NCBI RefSeq assembly: GCF_009909145.1
Contig: NZ_JAAAPJ010000003.1
Location: 434,001 to 498,000 of the forward strand
From: Corallococcus silvisoli
GTDB lineage: Bacteria; Myxococcota; Myxococcia; Myxococcales; Myxococcaceae
Length of the DNA: 64,000 nt
Reading direction: 5' to 3'
Under the pieces are notes generated by a model. That model worked only from the letters and a program-made list of their open reading frames with translations. It was not told the DNA's origin and did not search any database. This document shows positions 11,763 through 21,557 of the stretch, one piece after another. The position numbers and the translations under genes are program-made. The stretch's first letter is position 1, and the number at the start of each line of letters is the position of its first letter.

Positions 11763-11977
11763 TCCGTTGTCCCCCGTGTGTCACGACGCGGCACGGTCGT
11801 CCTGCGCCCTTCCGCGAACGAGGCGGGGGACCGAGAACCCGCTCCAGCGCCGAGGACTGAGTGCGCTGGCGGACCGCTGCCCTGGAGGGCACTTCCCTCC
11901 GGCGCCCAGGGCAGTTGAGCAAACCCACGCAGGTGGCGAATTTGGTCGCCTCTCGTTCCTGACCGGGGTCAAAGATC
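11564..11977. other. Intergenic region between the oxidoreductase and beta-helix genes
   Basis: 414 bp. Apart from the doubtful minus-strand ORF over its left part, I see no gene. The last 30 bp before the beta-helix start are less GC-rich than the rest and presumably contain its ribosome-binding region. Confidence 0.4.
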
Positions 11978-13447
11978 ATGATCAAACATCGAAGTGGAAT
12001 CACCACCGTGTCCGCGTGCGCGGCACTCCTCTCCGTTCTGGCGCTGACGCAAGGGGCATGGGCGGCGGAGGACGCACCCAAGGCGGAGGCCCTGCTCCCA
12101 GCATCCGCCCGGGCCGAGCTGGATGAGCCCCCTGACGGGCGGCAGGTCTTCCTGAGCCGTTGTCCCACGGCGGACGCGGCCCAGGCCGGCACGCTGTACG
12201 TCGCGAACTCGGGGCCGAGAAACCCCTCGAAGCCGCTGGGCTCCATCGACAACCCGTACGCGACCATCGCCGCCGGCGTGAAGGCCGCGCGCCCGGGCAA
12301 CATCATCCAGGTGAGCTCGGGCACCTATCCCGAGTCCGTCATCATCAGCCCCACGACCTCCCAGGCGGGCACGGCCACCGCGCCCATCGTCCTGAGGGGC
12401 GACCCGGCCGCCCCCCCGGTCATCGTCCCATCGCCGGCGCGCGTGGTCGGCAGCCTGGTGGCGCTGAGCCAGCCCTATTGGATCCTCCAGTCGCTGGAGG
12501 TGAACGTCAATGGACAGGCCTCCTTCGGCGCCCAGTTCGACCGGAACACGTACTGCACACAGCTGCGCGACTCGAAGCTACACGGAGGCACCGCTGGCGG
12601 CGGGGTCGTCATCAACGAGGCCCAGAACGCCCTCGTCGACAACAATGAGATCTACGACTTCTCCAAGTCGGGGACGGACTCCCATGGGGTGGTGTTGAAG
12701 AACGCCGCGCGGGAGATCTTCATCGAAGGAAACACCATCCACGACACGTCGGGTGACTCCGTGCAATGCCAGACGGAGGGCAACCGGCCCACGAGCATGT
12801 ACATCGAGCACAACGAGCTGCACGACGCTGGCGAGAACGGCGTCGACATCAAGGGATGCGACTACGTCTACGTGCGGGGAAACACCATCTCCCGGTTCCC
12901 CAATCTGGCGCGCTACCCCTGGCAGGCGAACTCCTCCGCGGCGGAGGCCGTCGTCATCCATGACGGCGCCACGAACGTACAGATCGTCGGGAACACCATC
13001 TCCGAGGCCGGCCGCGGCATCTCCGTGGGGGGCACCTCGACGGTGGAGCACCCCATCGACATCCTGCTCCGGGGCAACACCATCACCGACATCGTGAACT
13101 ACGCGAACCGGGGGAACGGTCAGGGGATCCGCGTCGTGCAGGCCAACGGGGTGCGGGTGCTGAGCAACACCGTGGCGAGGACGGCGGACGCCGGGCTGCG
13201 GCTCGCCGCGGACGAACCGCTCGTCGTCACCGGGCTCGTGGTGACCGACAACATCCTCCGCGACATGCGGCTGTTCGTCCGGCTGGGCCGCGCGCAGTAC
13301 CGCCCCAGCCTGGTCATGGACCGCAACCGCTATGAGGGGGCGAGTGGCGTGTTCACCGCCACCGGCCTGCTCACCGAAGGCCAGTTCCCGGCGTGGCGCG
13401 CGGTGTTGGCGCCCTCGCTGGAACAGAACTCGGTGCGGGTGCCCTGA
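11978..13447 (+). CDS. Secreted right-handed parallel beta-helix protein
   Basis: 489 aa with a clear signal peptide (MIKHRSGITTVSACAALLSV, ending near QGAWA). The segment TLYVANSGPRNPSKPLGS followed by IDNPYATIAAGVKAARPGN is the typical entry to DUF1565/pectate-lyase-like beta-helix domains. Rungs repeat from about residue 110 to 430 with motifs such as NNEIYDF, EGNTIHDTS, EHNELHDAG and RGNTISRFP, the Asn-ladder pattern of these folds. Such proteins are polysaccharide lyases, hydrolases or surface proteins; no catalytic residues could be assigned with confidence. It ends at a perfect hairpin terminator shared with the convergent CBM gene. Confidence 0.82.
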   Translation: MIKHRSGITTVSACAALLSVLALTQGAWAAEDAPKAEALLPASARAELDEPPDGRQVFLSRCPTADAAQAGTLYVANSGPRNPSKPLGSIDNPYATIAAGVKAARPGNIIQVSSGTYPESVIISPTTSQAGTATAPIVLRGDPAAPPVIVPSPARVVGSLVALSQPYWILQSLEVNVNGQASFGAQFDRNTYCTQLRDSKLHGGTAGGGVVINEAQNALVDNNEIYDFSKSGTDSHGVVLKNAAREIFIEGNTIHDTSGDSVQCQTEGNRPTSMYIEHNELHDAGENGVDIKGCDYVYVRGNTISRFPNLARYPWQANSSAAEAVVIHDGATNVQIVGNTISEAGRGISVGGTSTVEHPIDILLRGNTITDIVNYANRGNGQGIRVVQANGVRVLSNTVARTADAGLRLAADEPLVVTGLVVTDNILRDMRLFVRLGRAQYRPSLVMDRNRYEGASGVFTATGLLTEGQFPAWRAVLAPSLEQNSVRVP

Positions 13448-13483
13448 GCGAGGGCATCAGCCCCCCGCCCAGCCAAGGTCCAT

Positions 13484-13512
13484 GCCCGGCAATCCGCTCT
13501 GGATTGCCGGGC
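13484..13512. terminator. Bidirectional hairpin terminator
   Basis: A perfect 12-bp stem, GCCCGGCAATCC (13484-13495) and GGATTGCCGGGC (13501-13512), around a 5-nt loop. It lies between the convergent beta-helix and CBM-like genes. Confidence 0.75.
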
Positions 13513-13540
13513 CTCTCACCGGGAAGGGGGAGTGGCGACC

Positions 13541-13951
13541 TCACTGAACAACGAAGTTCTGGCCGTTGTTGTTGTTCCAGGTGCGGTGGCCGGACGCGTC
13601 GTCCACGTAGATGGCGTACTCAATGGCCGTGAAGGAGACGGTCGGAGGAACATTGAAGCGGCCCGCCCACACCTCGTCCTGGCTCCCGGAGGCATTGGGG
13701 GTGTTGTTCCGCCAGGTGAGCGTGCCCCACTGCGTCGTCTGCCAGTGGTCCCAGGTGTAGACGACGCCGACCGAGTGCCCTGGCGCGACCGGCCAGACGC
13801 CCGTGGTCAACTGGAACTGGCGGAAGACGTAGCCACCGCCCGTCCCCACCACGGGCACGCCCGCCTCCAACACCCACGTCGTCTCCGCGACAGCGAGGGT
13901 GGGCAAAAGGAAGAGCAAGGCACCGCAGAGGTTCCCGAAACGCTTCTTCAT
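13541..13951 (-). CDS. Secreted CBM21-like single-domain carbohydrate-binding protein
   Basis: 136 aa with a signal peptide (MKKRFGNLCGALLFLLPTLA, cleavage near AVA). The mature protein is one domain with VVYTWDHWQTTQWGTLTW, an internal FTAIEYAIYVDD and a closing WNNNNGQNFVV. That ending closely resembles the WDNNNGxNY ending of CBM21 domains, which bind starch or glycogen in eukaryotic phosphatase targeting subunits and fungal glucoamylases. No catalytic domain is attached, so it probably works as a free secreted glycan binder. The convergent neighbour is a beta-helix protein, another possible polysaccharide-related product. The CBM21 call rests on the C-terminal motif and the Trp pattern. 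Confidence 0.65.
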   Translation of the reverse strand: MKKRFGNLCGALLFLLPTLAVAETTWVLEAGVPVVGTGGGYVFRQFQLTTGVWPVAPGHSVGVVYTWDHWQTTQWGTLTWRNNTPNASGSQDEVWAGRFNVPPTVSFTAIEYAIYVDDASGHRTWNNNNGQNFVVQ

Positions 13952-14127
13952 CGCAGGCTCCCGTCAAGGAAAGCCGCCAATCTGGAATGCGTCCCCCGGA
14001 AGCTCAAGACCTGAAGCACGGGGTGTCAGGGATTGGAGACACGCGTGGCGGCACGCCCTGGCCCGGGCCGTGGCAATCGCGGTGAGTCCGGGCCGTAGGG
14101 CAGCGCACCTGGGAGAGGTGCCGCGCC

Positions 14128-16581
14128 ATGTCCACCGTGCTTGATGACCTGCGTTACGCCGTCCGGATGTTGCTCAAGAGCCGGGGCTTCACGCTCGTGG
14201 CCGTGCTGACGCTGGCGCTGGCGATTGGCGCCAACACCGCCATCTTCAGCGTGGTGCACGGCGTCTTGCTGCGCCCCCTGCCCTACCGGGAGCCGGAGCA
14301 GCTCGTCCAGTTGGTGCGCAAGGGGCCGGGGGGCAACACCCCGATGCATTCCATCGGGCGCTATGCGTGGTGGTCCGCGCAGGCGGCGTCGGTGCTGTCG
14401 CACGTGACGGCCTACGACTGCTTCCCCAGTGGCTTCAACCTCATCGGAGATGGGGTGCCCCAGCGGCTGTCGGGCATGCGGGTGACGCGGACCTTCTTCG
14501 ACACCTTCGGCGTGCGGATGGAGCGAGGGCGGGACTTCCTCCCCGAGGAAGACGTGCCGGGTGCCGGGCGGGTGGCGATCCTCAGCCACGGCTTGTGGCA
14601 GCGCCAGTTCGAGGGCGCGGCGGACGTGGTGGGCCGGACGCTGACGCTGAACGACGAACTCTACACCGTGGTGGGCGTGGCCCCCGCGACCTTCCGCTAT
14701 CCCGAAGGCGTCCAGCTCTGGACGCCGCTCCAGTTGGACCTCACCAACCGGGATGACTCCAACTCCATGTTCATCACCGCGCGGACGAAGCCGGGGCTCT
14801 CGCGGCCCCAGGTGGACGCGGCCATGGAGGCGCTGTCGCTTCGGATGCGCGCGGACTCGCCCGCGCTGGTGGACGCGAAGCGGAGTTTCGTCGCGGAGGA
14901 TCTGCACACCTACCTCGTGGGCGACCTGCGCGGTGCGTTGTGGGTGCTGCTGGGCGCGGTCGCGCTGGTGCTGCTCATCGCCTGCGTGAACCTGGCCAAC
15001 CTGCAGCTCGCGCGGGCCGCCGCCCGTCAGGGGGAGCTGGTGGTGCGCGCGGCCCTGGGCGCGGCGCCCTCGCGGCTGATCCAGCAGATGCTGACGGAGA
15101 GCGTGCTCGTGTCCCTGCTGGGCGCGGGGCTGGGGCTGCTGCTGGCGGCGGTGGGCCTGCCGGCGCTCCTGTCCCTCGCGCCCGCCGGGCTGCCGGCGCC
15201 GCAGGGCGTGGGCATCAACGGCGCGGTGCTGGCCTTCACGGCGGGAGCGGCGCTGGTCACGGGCCTGCTCTTCGGCGTGCTGCCGGCACTCCAGGCCTCC
15301 CGGCCCAACCTGTCCGGGGCCCTGCGAGAGGGGGCGCGGCGAACCACGGGGGGGCCCGCGAGCGGGCGGGCACGAGCGTGGCTGGTGGCGGGGCAGGTGG
15401 CGCTCGCGGTGGTGTTGCTGGTGGGGGCCGCGCTGCTCATCCGGGGCTTCGCGTCGCTGAGCCGAACGAGCCCCGGCTTCGAGCCTCGGGACGTGCACGT
15501 GCTGCGCATGTCCCTCCCGGAGGGGCGCTACGCGGACCCCGCCGCGCTGGAGCGCTTCCACCGGCAGATGGTGGAGCGGGTGGAGGCGTTGCCGGGGGTG
15601 CGGGCCGCGGCGTTCGCCACCACCCTGCCCATGGAGCAGGGCCCGAGCCTGGGCTTCATCATCGAAGGCAAGTACGAGGGGCGCGACGACGGCCCGGGGA
15701 CAGGCGGCGCGCAGCTGCGGCCCGTGACCGCGGACTACTTCGGTGTGCTGGGCGTTGGCTTGATGAAGGGCCGGCTCCTGGCGGTGTCGGACGGCGTGGG
15801 CTCCGAGCCCGTGGCTGTCATCAACGAAACGGCGGCGCGCAGGTATTGGCCAGGCGAGGAGCCCATCGGGCAACACATCCGGGTGGGACACTCCGTCCCC
15901 TTCGGGGATCAGGTGCCCCGGCGCGTGGTGGGCGTGGTGCGCGACGTGCGGGAGAACGGGCTGGACGCCGAGGCGCCGAACATCGTCTATGTGCCCCCGT
16001 CCCAGCTGTCCGCGACGTTCACGCGGATGATCGTGAGCATGTTGCCGCAGCAGCTCCTGGTGCGCGCGCCGGGTGGGCACGCGGCCATCGTGGCGGCGGC
16101 GCGGCGCGAGCTGGGGTCGGTGGACGCGCAGCAGCCGCTGACGGAGACCCTGCTGCTGGAGGACCACCTGGCGCGCTCACTGGGCTCGGAGCGCTTCAAC
16201 ATGGTGCTGTTGGGGGCGATGGCGGCGCTGGCGCTGGTGTTGGCCGCCGTGGGCATCTACGGCGTGCTGTCCTACCTGGTGGGCCAGCGGACGCGCGAGC
16301 TGGGGGTGCGGCTGGCACTGGGAGCCACGCGAGGACGCGTGGTGCGGCTCGTCCTGCGCCAGGGCCTGCTGCCGGTGGTCGTGGGCGCCACCGTGGGCCT
16401 GTGCGGGGCCCTGGGCCTCACCGAGGTGGTGTCCAGCCTGGTGCACGGAGTGAGCGCGCTGGATCCGCTCTCCTTCGTCGCGGCGCCCGCGCTGCTCCTG
16501 GGGGTGTCCCTGGCCGCCATCGCGCTGCCCGCGTGGAGAGCGTCCCGCGTGGATCCGCTCGTCGCGCTCCGCCATGACTGA
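14128..16581 (+). CDS. ADOP/MacB-type ABC transporter permease
   Basis: 817 aa. It opens with [20 protein letters not shown] and [20 protein letters not shown], the standard beginning of the acidobacterial-type duplicated permeases (ADOP). The order is: TM helix (about 20-45), periplasmic MacB-like domain, three TM helices of an FtsX domain (about 270-390), another TM near 420, a second periplasmic domain (about 450-665), and a second FtsX domain (about 690-805). Such permeases use a separate ATPase to drive extrusion of peptides, antibiotics or lipoproteins, or mechanical signalling across the envelope. No ATPase gene is adjacent, which is common for ADOP proteins. Substrate unknown. Confidence 0.92.
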   Translation: MSTVLDDLRYAVRMLLKSRGFTLVAVLTLALAIGANTAIFSVVHGVLLRPLPYREPEQLVQLVRKGPGGNTPMHSIGRYAWWSAQAASVLSHVTAYDCFPSGFNLIGDGVPQRLSGMRVTRTFFDTFGVRMERGRDFLPEEDVPGAGRVAILSHGLWQRQFEGAADVVGRTLTLNDELYTVVGVAPATFRYPEGVQLWTPLQLDLTNRDDSNSMFITARTKPGLSRPQVDAAMEALSLRMRADSPALVDAKRSFVAEDLHTYLVGDLRGALWVLLGAVALVLLIACVNLANLQLARAAARQGELVVRAALGAAPSRLIQQMLTESVLVSLLGAGLGLLLAAVGLPALLSLAPAGLPAPQGVGINGAVLAFTAGAALVTGLLFGVLPALQASRPNLSGALREGARRTTGGPASGRARAWLVAGQVALAVVLLVGAALLIRGFASLSRTSPGFEPRDVHVLRMSLPEGRYADPAALERFHRQMVERVEALPGVRAAAFATTLPMEQGPSLGFIIEGKYEGRDDGPGTGGAQLRPVTADYFGVLGVGLMKGRLLAVSDGVGSEPVAVINETAARRYWPGEEPIGQHIRVGHSVPFGDQVPRRVVGVVRDVRENGLDAEAPNIVYVPPSQLSATFTRMIVSMLPQQLLVRAPGGHAAIVAAARRELGSVDAQQPLTETLLLEDHLARSLGSERFNMVLLGAMAALALVLAAVGIYGVLSYLVGQRTRELGVRLALGATRGRVVRLVLRQGLLPVVVGATVGLCGALGLTEVVSSLVHGVSALDPLSFVAAPALLLGVSLAAIALPAWRASRVDPLVALRHD

Positions 16582-16613
16582 AGGCCGTCGCCTTCGCCGG
16601 GGGGGCGGCACGC

Positions 16614-17462
16614 TCACCGCCGACTGCTTCGAACGCGCGCCGGCGCCTTCTCCTTGGGATGCGGCGGAGCCTGCGTGACGAACCGCCTCGGACTCGTGCC
16701 GATCAGTCGGCGAAACATCGCGATGAATGACGACGAGGTGGCGTAGCCGAGTTCCACGGCGATCGATTCGACGCTCCGTCCCGCGCGCAACAGCGGCAAC
16801 GCATTCACCAGCCGGAGTCGCTGACGCCATTCGGTCAGCGACATGCCCAGCTCGCGCTCGCACCGGCGCATCAGCGTGCGTTCGCTCATGTGAAACGCCT
16901 TGGCCAGCTCGCCGAGCGAGCGACTGTCGGAGGGGTTGCTCTTGAGCGCGGAGAGCACGGCGTCGAGCTCCGCGTCCGCGGTGTGCGGGACGTAGCTCCC
17001 CGTGGTGGCGCAAGTGGAGAGCTGGTCGACCAGCGCTCGCAGGAGCCTCGCACGCACGGGCGCCTCCTCGGCTCCTGGCGAATGGTCGCGCAAGTGCTCG
17101 AGGATGGCGCGCACGAGCGGGGACACGATGACCGCGCAGAGCTGCTTGGGCATGTGCGTGCACAAGTTCCGACGGATGTAGATGGAGCAGTGCACCGCCT
17201 CTTCGTCGTTGAAGCCGATGTGCTCGGTGCCAGCCGGTATCCACAGGCCCAGGTGCGGCGGCGCCAGCACATGCTGCTCGCCCGCGGTGACTTCCGTGAC
17301 TCCACTGAAGGAGTAGACGAACTCACCCCAGCGGTGCGTCATCGACGGATACGTCGCGTTCGAGGGCATCCGCTCCATCCGGAAGAACACCGGCGCCGGC
17401 AACGCGTCGGTGAAGGGCGGAAGTCTCAGATGCCGGGGAGTTGCTGCTCTAACGTGTTTCAT
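16614..17462 (-). CDS. AraC-family transcriptional regulator with cupin sensor domain
   Basis: 282 aa. The N-terminal part (about 35-110) is a cupin-type sensor with LAPPHLGLWIPAGTEH, and the C-terminal 100 residues carry two helix-turn-helix motifs (LGELAKAFHMSERTLMRRCE and IAVELGYATSSSFIAMFRRL). The ending resembles that of regulators which control divergent transporters. It is transcribed away from the EamA transporter gene with a 101-bp gap, so the shared intergenic region (17463-17563) probably holds its operator. Inducer unknown. Confidence 0.9.
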   Translation of the reverse strand: MKHVRAATPRHLRLPPFTDALPAPVFFRMERMPSNATYPSMTHRWGEFVYSFSGVTEVTAGEQHVLAPPHLGLWIPAGTEHIGFNDEEAVHCSIYIRRNLCTHMPKQLCAVIVSPLVRAILEHLRDHSPGAEEAPVRARLLRALVDQLSTCATTGSYVPHTADAELDAVLSALKSNPSDSRSLGELAKAFHMSERTLMRRCERELGMSLTEWRQRLRLVNALPLLRAGRSVESIAVELGYATSSSFIAMFRRLIGTSPRRFVTQAPPHPKEKAPARVRSSRR

Positions 17463-17563
17463 GGCGTTGGCGGCCCAGCGATATCGAATGGCGGTTCCGC
17501 GCTATATACTTCGAATCAACCCATGGGCTACGACAGGCGCATGTTGCTCACTGGCGGTTCCCC

Positions 17564-18487
17564 ATGAGAAGGCCGGTAGACGCGCCTGCCTCGGCGGCCA
17601 TGGTTGTCATCTGCCTCTTCTGGGGGTTGCAGCAGGTCGCGATCAAGGCCGTCGCCAACGACGTCTCCCCCATCCTGCAAGCGGCGCTGCGCTCCGGTGT
17701 CGCGGCCGTGCTGGTGTGGCTGTTCAGCCGCTTCGTCGCTCAGGACAAGTGGCTGTCAGGCGTCGCGCGTGGACCTGGGCTCGTCGTCGGAGCCCTCTTC
17801 TGCGTCGAGTTCCTGCTCATCGCCGAGGGGCTGCGCTGGACCACGGCGTCTCACATGGTCATGTTCCTCTACACGGCGCCGATGTTCGCGGCGCTGGGGC
17901 TCCACCTCCGGATTCCGGAGGAGCGCTTGACGCGAACTCAGTGGATGGGCATCGGGCTCGCGTTCGCGGGGATCGTCGTCACGTTCTTCGGTCCGATGAA
18001 CGCCGGCGCGTCCGCGTCACGGGGTCAGCTCGTCGGCGACCTGATGGGCGTCTGCGGCGGAGCCGCGTGGGGGCTGACGACCGTCGCCATCCGCGTCAGC
18101 CGCTTGAGCGAGGCGCCGGCGGCGCAGACCTTGTTCTACCAACTCCTTGGCGCGTTCCTCGTGCTGTTGCCGCTCGCGGCCGTGACCGGCCAGCTCCACT
18201 TTCACGGCACGGCGCTCGGCTGGGCGAGCCTGGGCTACCAAGCCATCATCGTGTCCTTCATCAGCTACCTGGTCTGGTTCTGGATGTTGACGCGCTATCA
18301 AGCCGCGCAGCTCGGTGCGCTCTCGTTCATGACCCCGCTCTTCGGCGTGGCGATGGGGGCCCTCCTGCTGGACGAACACCTCGCCCCCTCGTTCCTCGCG
18401 GGTGCGGCGCTCGTGCTCACGGGCTTGCTCGTGGTCAACAGCCACGCGCGGCTGAGAAGGGTGGGCTATCGCAGCAGCAGCGCGTGA
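17564..18487 (+). CDS. EamA/DMT-superfamily transporter
   Basis: 307 aa and very hydrophobic, with about ten predicted membrane helices in two related EamA halves. The first half starts AAMVVICLFWGLQQVAIKAV and the second LMGVCGGAAWGLTTVAIRVS, giving the internal duplication expected. The final helices (LLLDEHLAPSFLAGAALVLT) match the usual end of the family. Members export amino acids, purines, drugs or other metabolites. It pairs divergently with an AraC regulator that likely controls it. A strong hairpin follows the stop codon. Confidence 0.92.
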   Translation: MRRPVDAPASAAMVVICLFWGLQQVAIKAVANDVSPILQAALRSGVAAVLVWLFSRFVAQDKWLSGVARGPGLVVGALFCVEFLLIAEGLRWTTASHMVMFLYTAPMFAALGLHLRIPEERLTRTQWMGIGLAFAGIVVTFFGPMNAGASASRGQLVGDLMGVCGGAAWGLTTVAIRVSRLSEAPAAQTLFYQLLGAFLVLLPLAAVTGQLHFHGTALGWASLGYQAIIVSFISYLVWFWMLTRYQAAQLGALSFMTPLFGVAMGALLLDEHLAPSFLAGAALVLTGLLVVNSHARLRRVGYRSSSA

Positions 18488-18501
18488 CGCCCGCCTTCGC
18501 C

Positions 18502-18530
18502 GGGCCGCTTGATGGGTTGACAAGCGGCCC
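18502..18530 (+). terminator. Hairpin terminator after the EamA transporter
   Basis: A perfect 10-bp stem, GGGCCGCTTG (18502-18511) and CAAGCGGCCC (18521-18530), with a 9-nt loop, 15 bp after the stop codon. No T-run follows, as is usual in high-GC genomes. Confidence 0.65.
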
Positions 18531-18603
18531 CCACGAGCGTCGGTGCACTTCACTCCGCGGTCAGGAGTAAAGTGCCGCCCCATCCTGACAGTGAGGTGAA
18601 CGG

Positions 18604-21198
18604 ATGGGCGACTACGTGTTGGGCTTCCATGAGCTCGACCTGACGCAGGTCCCGGTCGTTGGCGGCAAGGGCGCGCATCTGGGAGAGCTTTCGCGGATCG
18701 ACGGCATCCGCGTGCCGGCTGGCTTTTGCGTCACGACGGACGCCTTCCAGCGGATCCTGTCGGAAGCGCCGTCGGTCGACGAACGGCTCGAGCGGCTGTC
18801 GCTCCTGAAGCTGGACGACCGGGAACAGCTCCGTGCGCTCAGCGCCGAGCTCCGCGAGACCCTCGAGGGGACCGCCATCCCTGATGACCTCGCGGCGGAG
18901 CTCACCCGCTCGCTCGCTCGGCTCGGCGAGCATGTCGCCTGCGCCGTCCGTTCGAGCGCGACGGCGGAGGACTTGCCGACGGCCTCCTTCGCGGGCCAGC
19001 AGGACACGTACCTGAACGTCGTGGGGACGGCGGCGATCCTCCAGCACGTCAGCCGGTGCTGGGCCTCGCTCTTCACCGAGCGGGCCGTGACCTACCGCGT
19101 GCGGAACGGCTTCGACCACCGGAAGGTCCGCATGGCGGTGGTCGTGCAGCGGATGGTCTTCCCGCAGGCGGCCGGCATCCTGTTCACGGCCGACCCCATC
19201 ACCTCCAACCGGAAGGTCGCCTCCGCGGAGGCCAGCTTTGGCCTCGGCGAGGCCCTGGTCTCCGGCCTGGTGAACGCGGACAGCTACAAGGTGCGGGACG
19301 GAGAGGTCATCGCCAGGACGGTCGGCGCCAAGCAGCTCGCCATCCACGCCTCGCCGACAGGCGGGACCCAGCACCAGGAGCTCGAGCCCGCGCTGCGGCA
19401 ACAGCCGGCGCTGACGGACGCGCAGGTCGTGCGACTCGCGCGGTTGGGCCGGCGGATCGAAGCGCACTTCGGCCGTCCCCAGGACATCGAATGGTGCCTG
19501 GTCGACGATGACTTCCAGTTCGTCCAGAGCCGGCCCATCACCACGCTGTTCCCCATCCCCGCGGCCGGCGACCCGGAGAACCACGTCTACCTCTCCGTCG
19601 GTCATCAGCAGATGATGACCGACGCCATGAAGCCCCTGGGGCTCTCGCTGTTCCAGCTGACAGCCCTGCGGCCGATGCACGAAGCCGGCGGGAGACTGTT
19701 CGTCGACGTCACCCGGGTCCTGGCGTCGCCAGCGAGCCGCGCGGCCCTGCTGGAGCTCATGGGGAAATCCGAGCCGCTGTTCAGGGACGCGCTCCAGACG
19801 GTCCTTGGACGCGGCGACTTCATCCGGTCGCTCCCGGACGCCGGCCCCGGCAGGCCGCCGGCTGGCGGCGCGCCCGCCCCGCTCGAGCCCCATCCGGCCA
19901 TCGTCGACGAGCTGGTCGGGCGCACTCAAACCTCCCTCGCGGCCTTGAAGCGCGACATCCAGACCCGGTCCGGAGCGGCGCTGTTCGACTTCATCGTGTC
20001 GGACATCCAGGAGCTGAAGCGGCTCTTGAGCGATCCGCGAAGCGTTCAGGTGATCATGTCGGCGATGGAGGCCACCTGGTGGCTCAACGAGCACATGCAG
20101 GCGTGGCTGGGCGAGAAGAGCGCGGCGGACACGCTCACGCAGTCCGTCCCCCATAACGTCACGTCGGAGATGGGGCTGGCGCTCCTGGACGTCGCGGACG
20201 TGATCCGCCCGCATCCGAACGTGGTGGCCTATCTGCAGCACGTCGAGGGTGAGGACTTCCTGGATGAACTGGCCAGCCTCTCGGGCGGTCAGGAGGCGCG
20301 AGACGCCATCCAGGCCTACCTCGACAAGTACGGCATGCGCTGCGTCGGTGAGATCGACATCACGAAGCCACGTTGGGGCGAGCGCCCCACCACGCTCGTG
20401 CCCATCCTCCTCGGCAACATCAAGAACTTCGAGCCGGGCGCCGGCAAGCGGCGCTTCGAGCAGGGGCGACAGGAGGCCTGGAAGAAGGAGCAGGAGCTGC
20501 TGGCGCGCCTGCGGACCTTGCCGGGAGGAGAAGAGAAGGCCGCAGAGGCCAAGCGGATGATCGACCGGGTCCGGACCTTCATCGGGTACCGGGAGTATCC
20601 GAAGTACGGAATCATCAGCCGCTACTTCGTCTACAAGCAGGCCCTGTTGGAGGAAGCCGAGCGCCTCGTACAAGCCCAGGTGCTCCGTGAGAAGGAAGAC
20701 ATCTTCTACCTCACGTTCCAGGAGCTCCACGACGTCGCGCGCACGAGACAGGTGGATGAGTCGCTGATCCGCCAGCGCAAGGACGCGTTCAGGTCGTATC
20801 AAGCGCTCACGCCGCCCCGGGTGCTCACATCGGATGGCGAGGTCATCAACGGGTCGTACCGGCGCGACGACCTCCCGGCCGGCGCGCTGGTCGGCTTGCC
20901 GGTCTCCGCCGGGACCATCGAGGGACGGGCCCGCGTCCTGCTGGACATGGCGGGGGCCGAGCTCGAACCGGACGACATCCTGGTCACCCCCTACACGGAC
21001 CCCAGCTGGACGCCCCTGTTCGTCACGATCAAGGGACTGGTGACGGAGGTGGGAGGCCTGATGACCCATGGCGCGGTGATCGCACGGGAGTACGGTTTGC
21101 CAGCCGTCGTGGGGGTGGAGCATGCCACCCGGCGGATCCGGGACGGGCAGCGGATCCGCGTACATGGGACGGACGGGTACGTCGAACTCCTGTCCTGA
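18604..21198 (+). CDS. rph: Rifampin phosphotransferase (rifamycin-inactivating)
   Basis: 864 aa, the usual length of Rph (about 865), with a GAGG-type ribosome-binding site before the ATG. The N-terminal ATP-grasp domain starts GKGAHLGELSRIDGIRVPAG and includes VRSSATAEDLPTASFAGQQD. A central region of about 400 residues follows, the rifampin-binding part in this family. The C-terminal swivelling domain carries TDPSWTPLFVTIKGLVTEVG and GGLMTHGAVIAREYGLPAVV, with the phosphocarrier His822. Rph transfers the beta-phosphate of ATP to rifamycins and blocks their binding to RNA polymerase. It lacks the usual signs of a PEP synthase. I saw no rifamycin-associated palindrome upstream. It stands alone, followed by a 51-bp terminator element that recurs after the next gene. 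Confidence 0.93.
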   Translation: MGDYVLGFHELDLTQVPVVGGKGAHLGELSRIDGIRVPAGFCVTTDAFQRILSEAPSVDERLERLSLLKLDDREQLRALSAELRETLEGTAIPDDLAAELTRSLARLGEHVACAVRSSATAEDLPTASFAGQQDTYLNVVGTAAILQHVSRCWASLFTERAVTYRVRNGFDHRKVRMAVVVQRMVFPQAAGILFTADPITSNRKVASAEASFGLGEALVSGLVNADSYKVRDGEVIARTVGAKQLAIHASPTGGTQHQELEPALRQQPALTDAQVVRLARLGRRIEAHFGRPQDIEWCLVDDDFQFVQSRPITTLFPIPAAGDPENHVYLSVGHQQMMTDAMKPLGLSLFQLTALRPMHEAGGRLFVDVTRVLASPASRAALLELMGKSEPLFRDALQTVLGRGDFIRSLPDAGPGRPPAGGAPAPLEPHPAIVDELVGRTQTSLAALKRDIQTRSGAALFDFIVSDIQELKRLLSDPRSVQVIMSAMEATWWLNEHMQAWLGEKSAADTLTQSVPHNVTSEMGLALLDVADVIRPHPNVVAYLQHVEGEDFLDELASLSGGQEARDAIQAYLDKYGMRCVGEIDITKPRWGERPTTLVPILLGNIKNFEPGAGKRRFEQGRQEAWKKEQELLARLRTLPGGEEKAAEAKRMIDRVRTFIGYREYPKYGIISRYFVYKQALLEEAERLVQAQVLREKEDIFYLTFQELHDVARTRQVDESLIRQRKDAFRSYQALTPPRVLTSDGEVINGSYRRDDLPAGALVGLPVSAGTIEGRARVLLDMAGAELEPDDILVTPYTDPSWTPLFVTIKGLVTEVGGLMTHGAVIAREYGLPAVVGVEHATRRIRDGQRIRVHGTDGYVELLS

Positions 21199-21203
21199 TC
21201 CAC

Positions 21204-21254
21204 GGCGGGTCAGGACGGCACGGCCTCCCCTGGCCGTGCCGCCCCGGATGCCGG
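21204..21254 (+). terminator. 51-bp terminator element, copy 1
   Basis: It contains a perfect 10-bp stem, CGGCACGGCC (21216-21225) and GGCCGTGCCG (21232-21241), around TCCCCT, 5 bp after rph. The whole 51 bp is repeated without mismatch at 22736-22786. Confidence 0.75.
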
Positions 21255-21557
21255 ACTGCGTCCTGGGGGCGGCAAAAGCAATCCGGTGGGCTCCACGATG
21301 GTCACTGCGAGAGTCAACCGGGAACGCGCCGGGGCGTGGCGATGGAGGCCAACTCAACTGGGACGGCATGGGTGATTCCGCAGTCGCCCGTTGGCAGTCT
21401 TTCCTGCTTGATGCAGTGATGGCCCCCGACCCGGCTCCTCGCCGAGACGAACTTCCGTTTCGGGTGAAGCGCCCCGCCGTCCGGGACAAGGGTTCGGGAC
21501 TTCACGTTGGGCCCGCGCTCCGCCGCCAGGGGCTCTCCTCACGTTAGGCTTTCCTGC
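21255..21557. other. Intergenic region upstream of the lipase-like gene
   Basis: About 300 bp with no convincing gene on either strand and no other strong hairpin. It presumably holds the promoter of the hydrolase. Confidence 0.35.

Noticed and set aside
18488..18603. Rifamycin-associated element upstream of rph
   Set aside because: The only palindrome here is the perfect hairpin right after the EamA gene, which fits a terminator better. No match to the actinobacterial element was seen close to the rph start.
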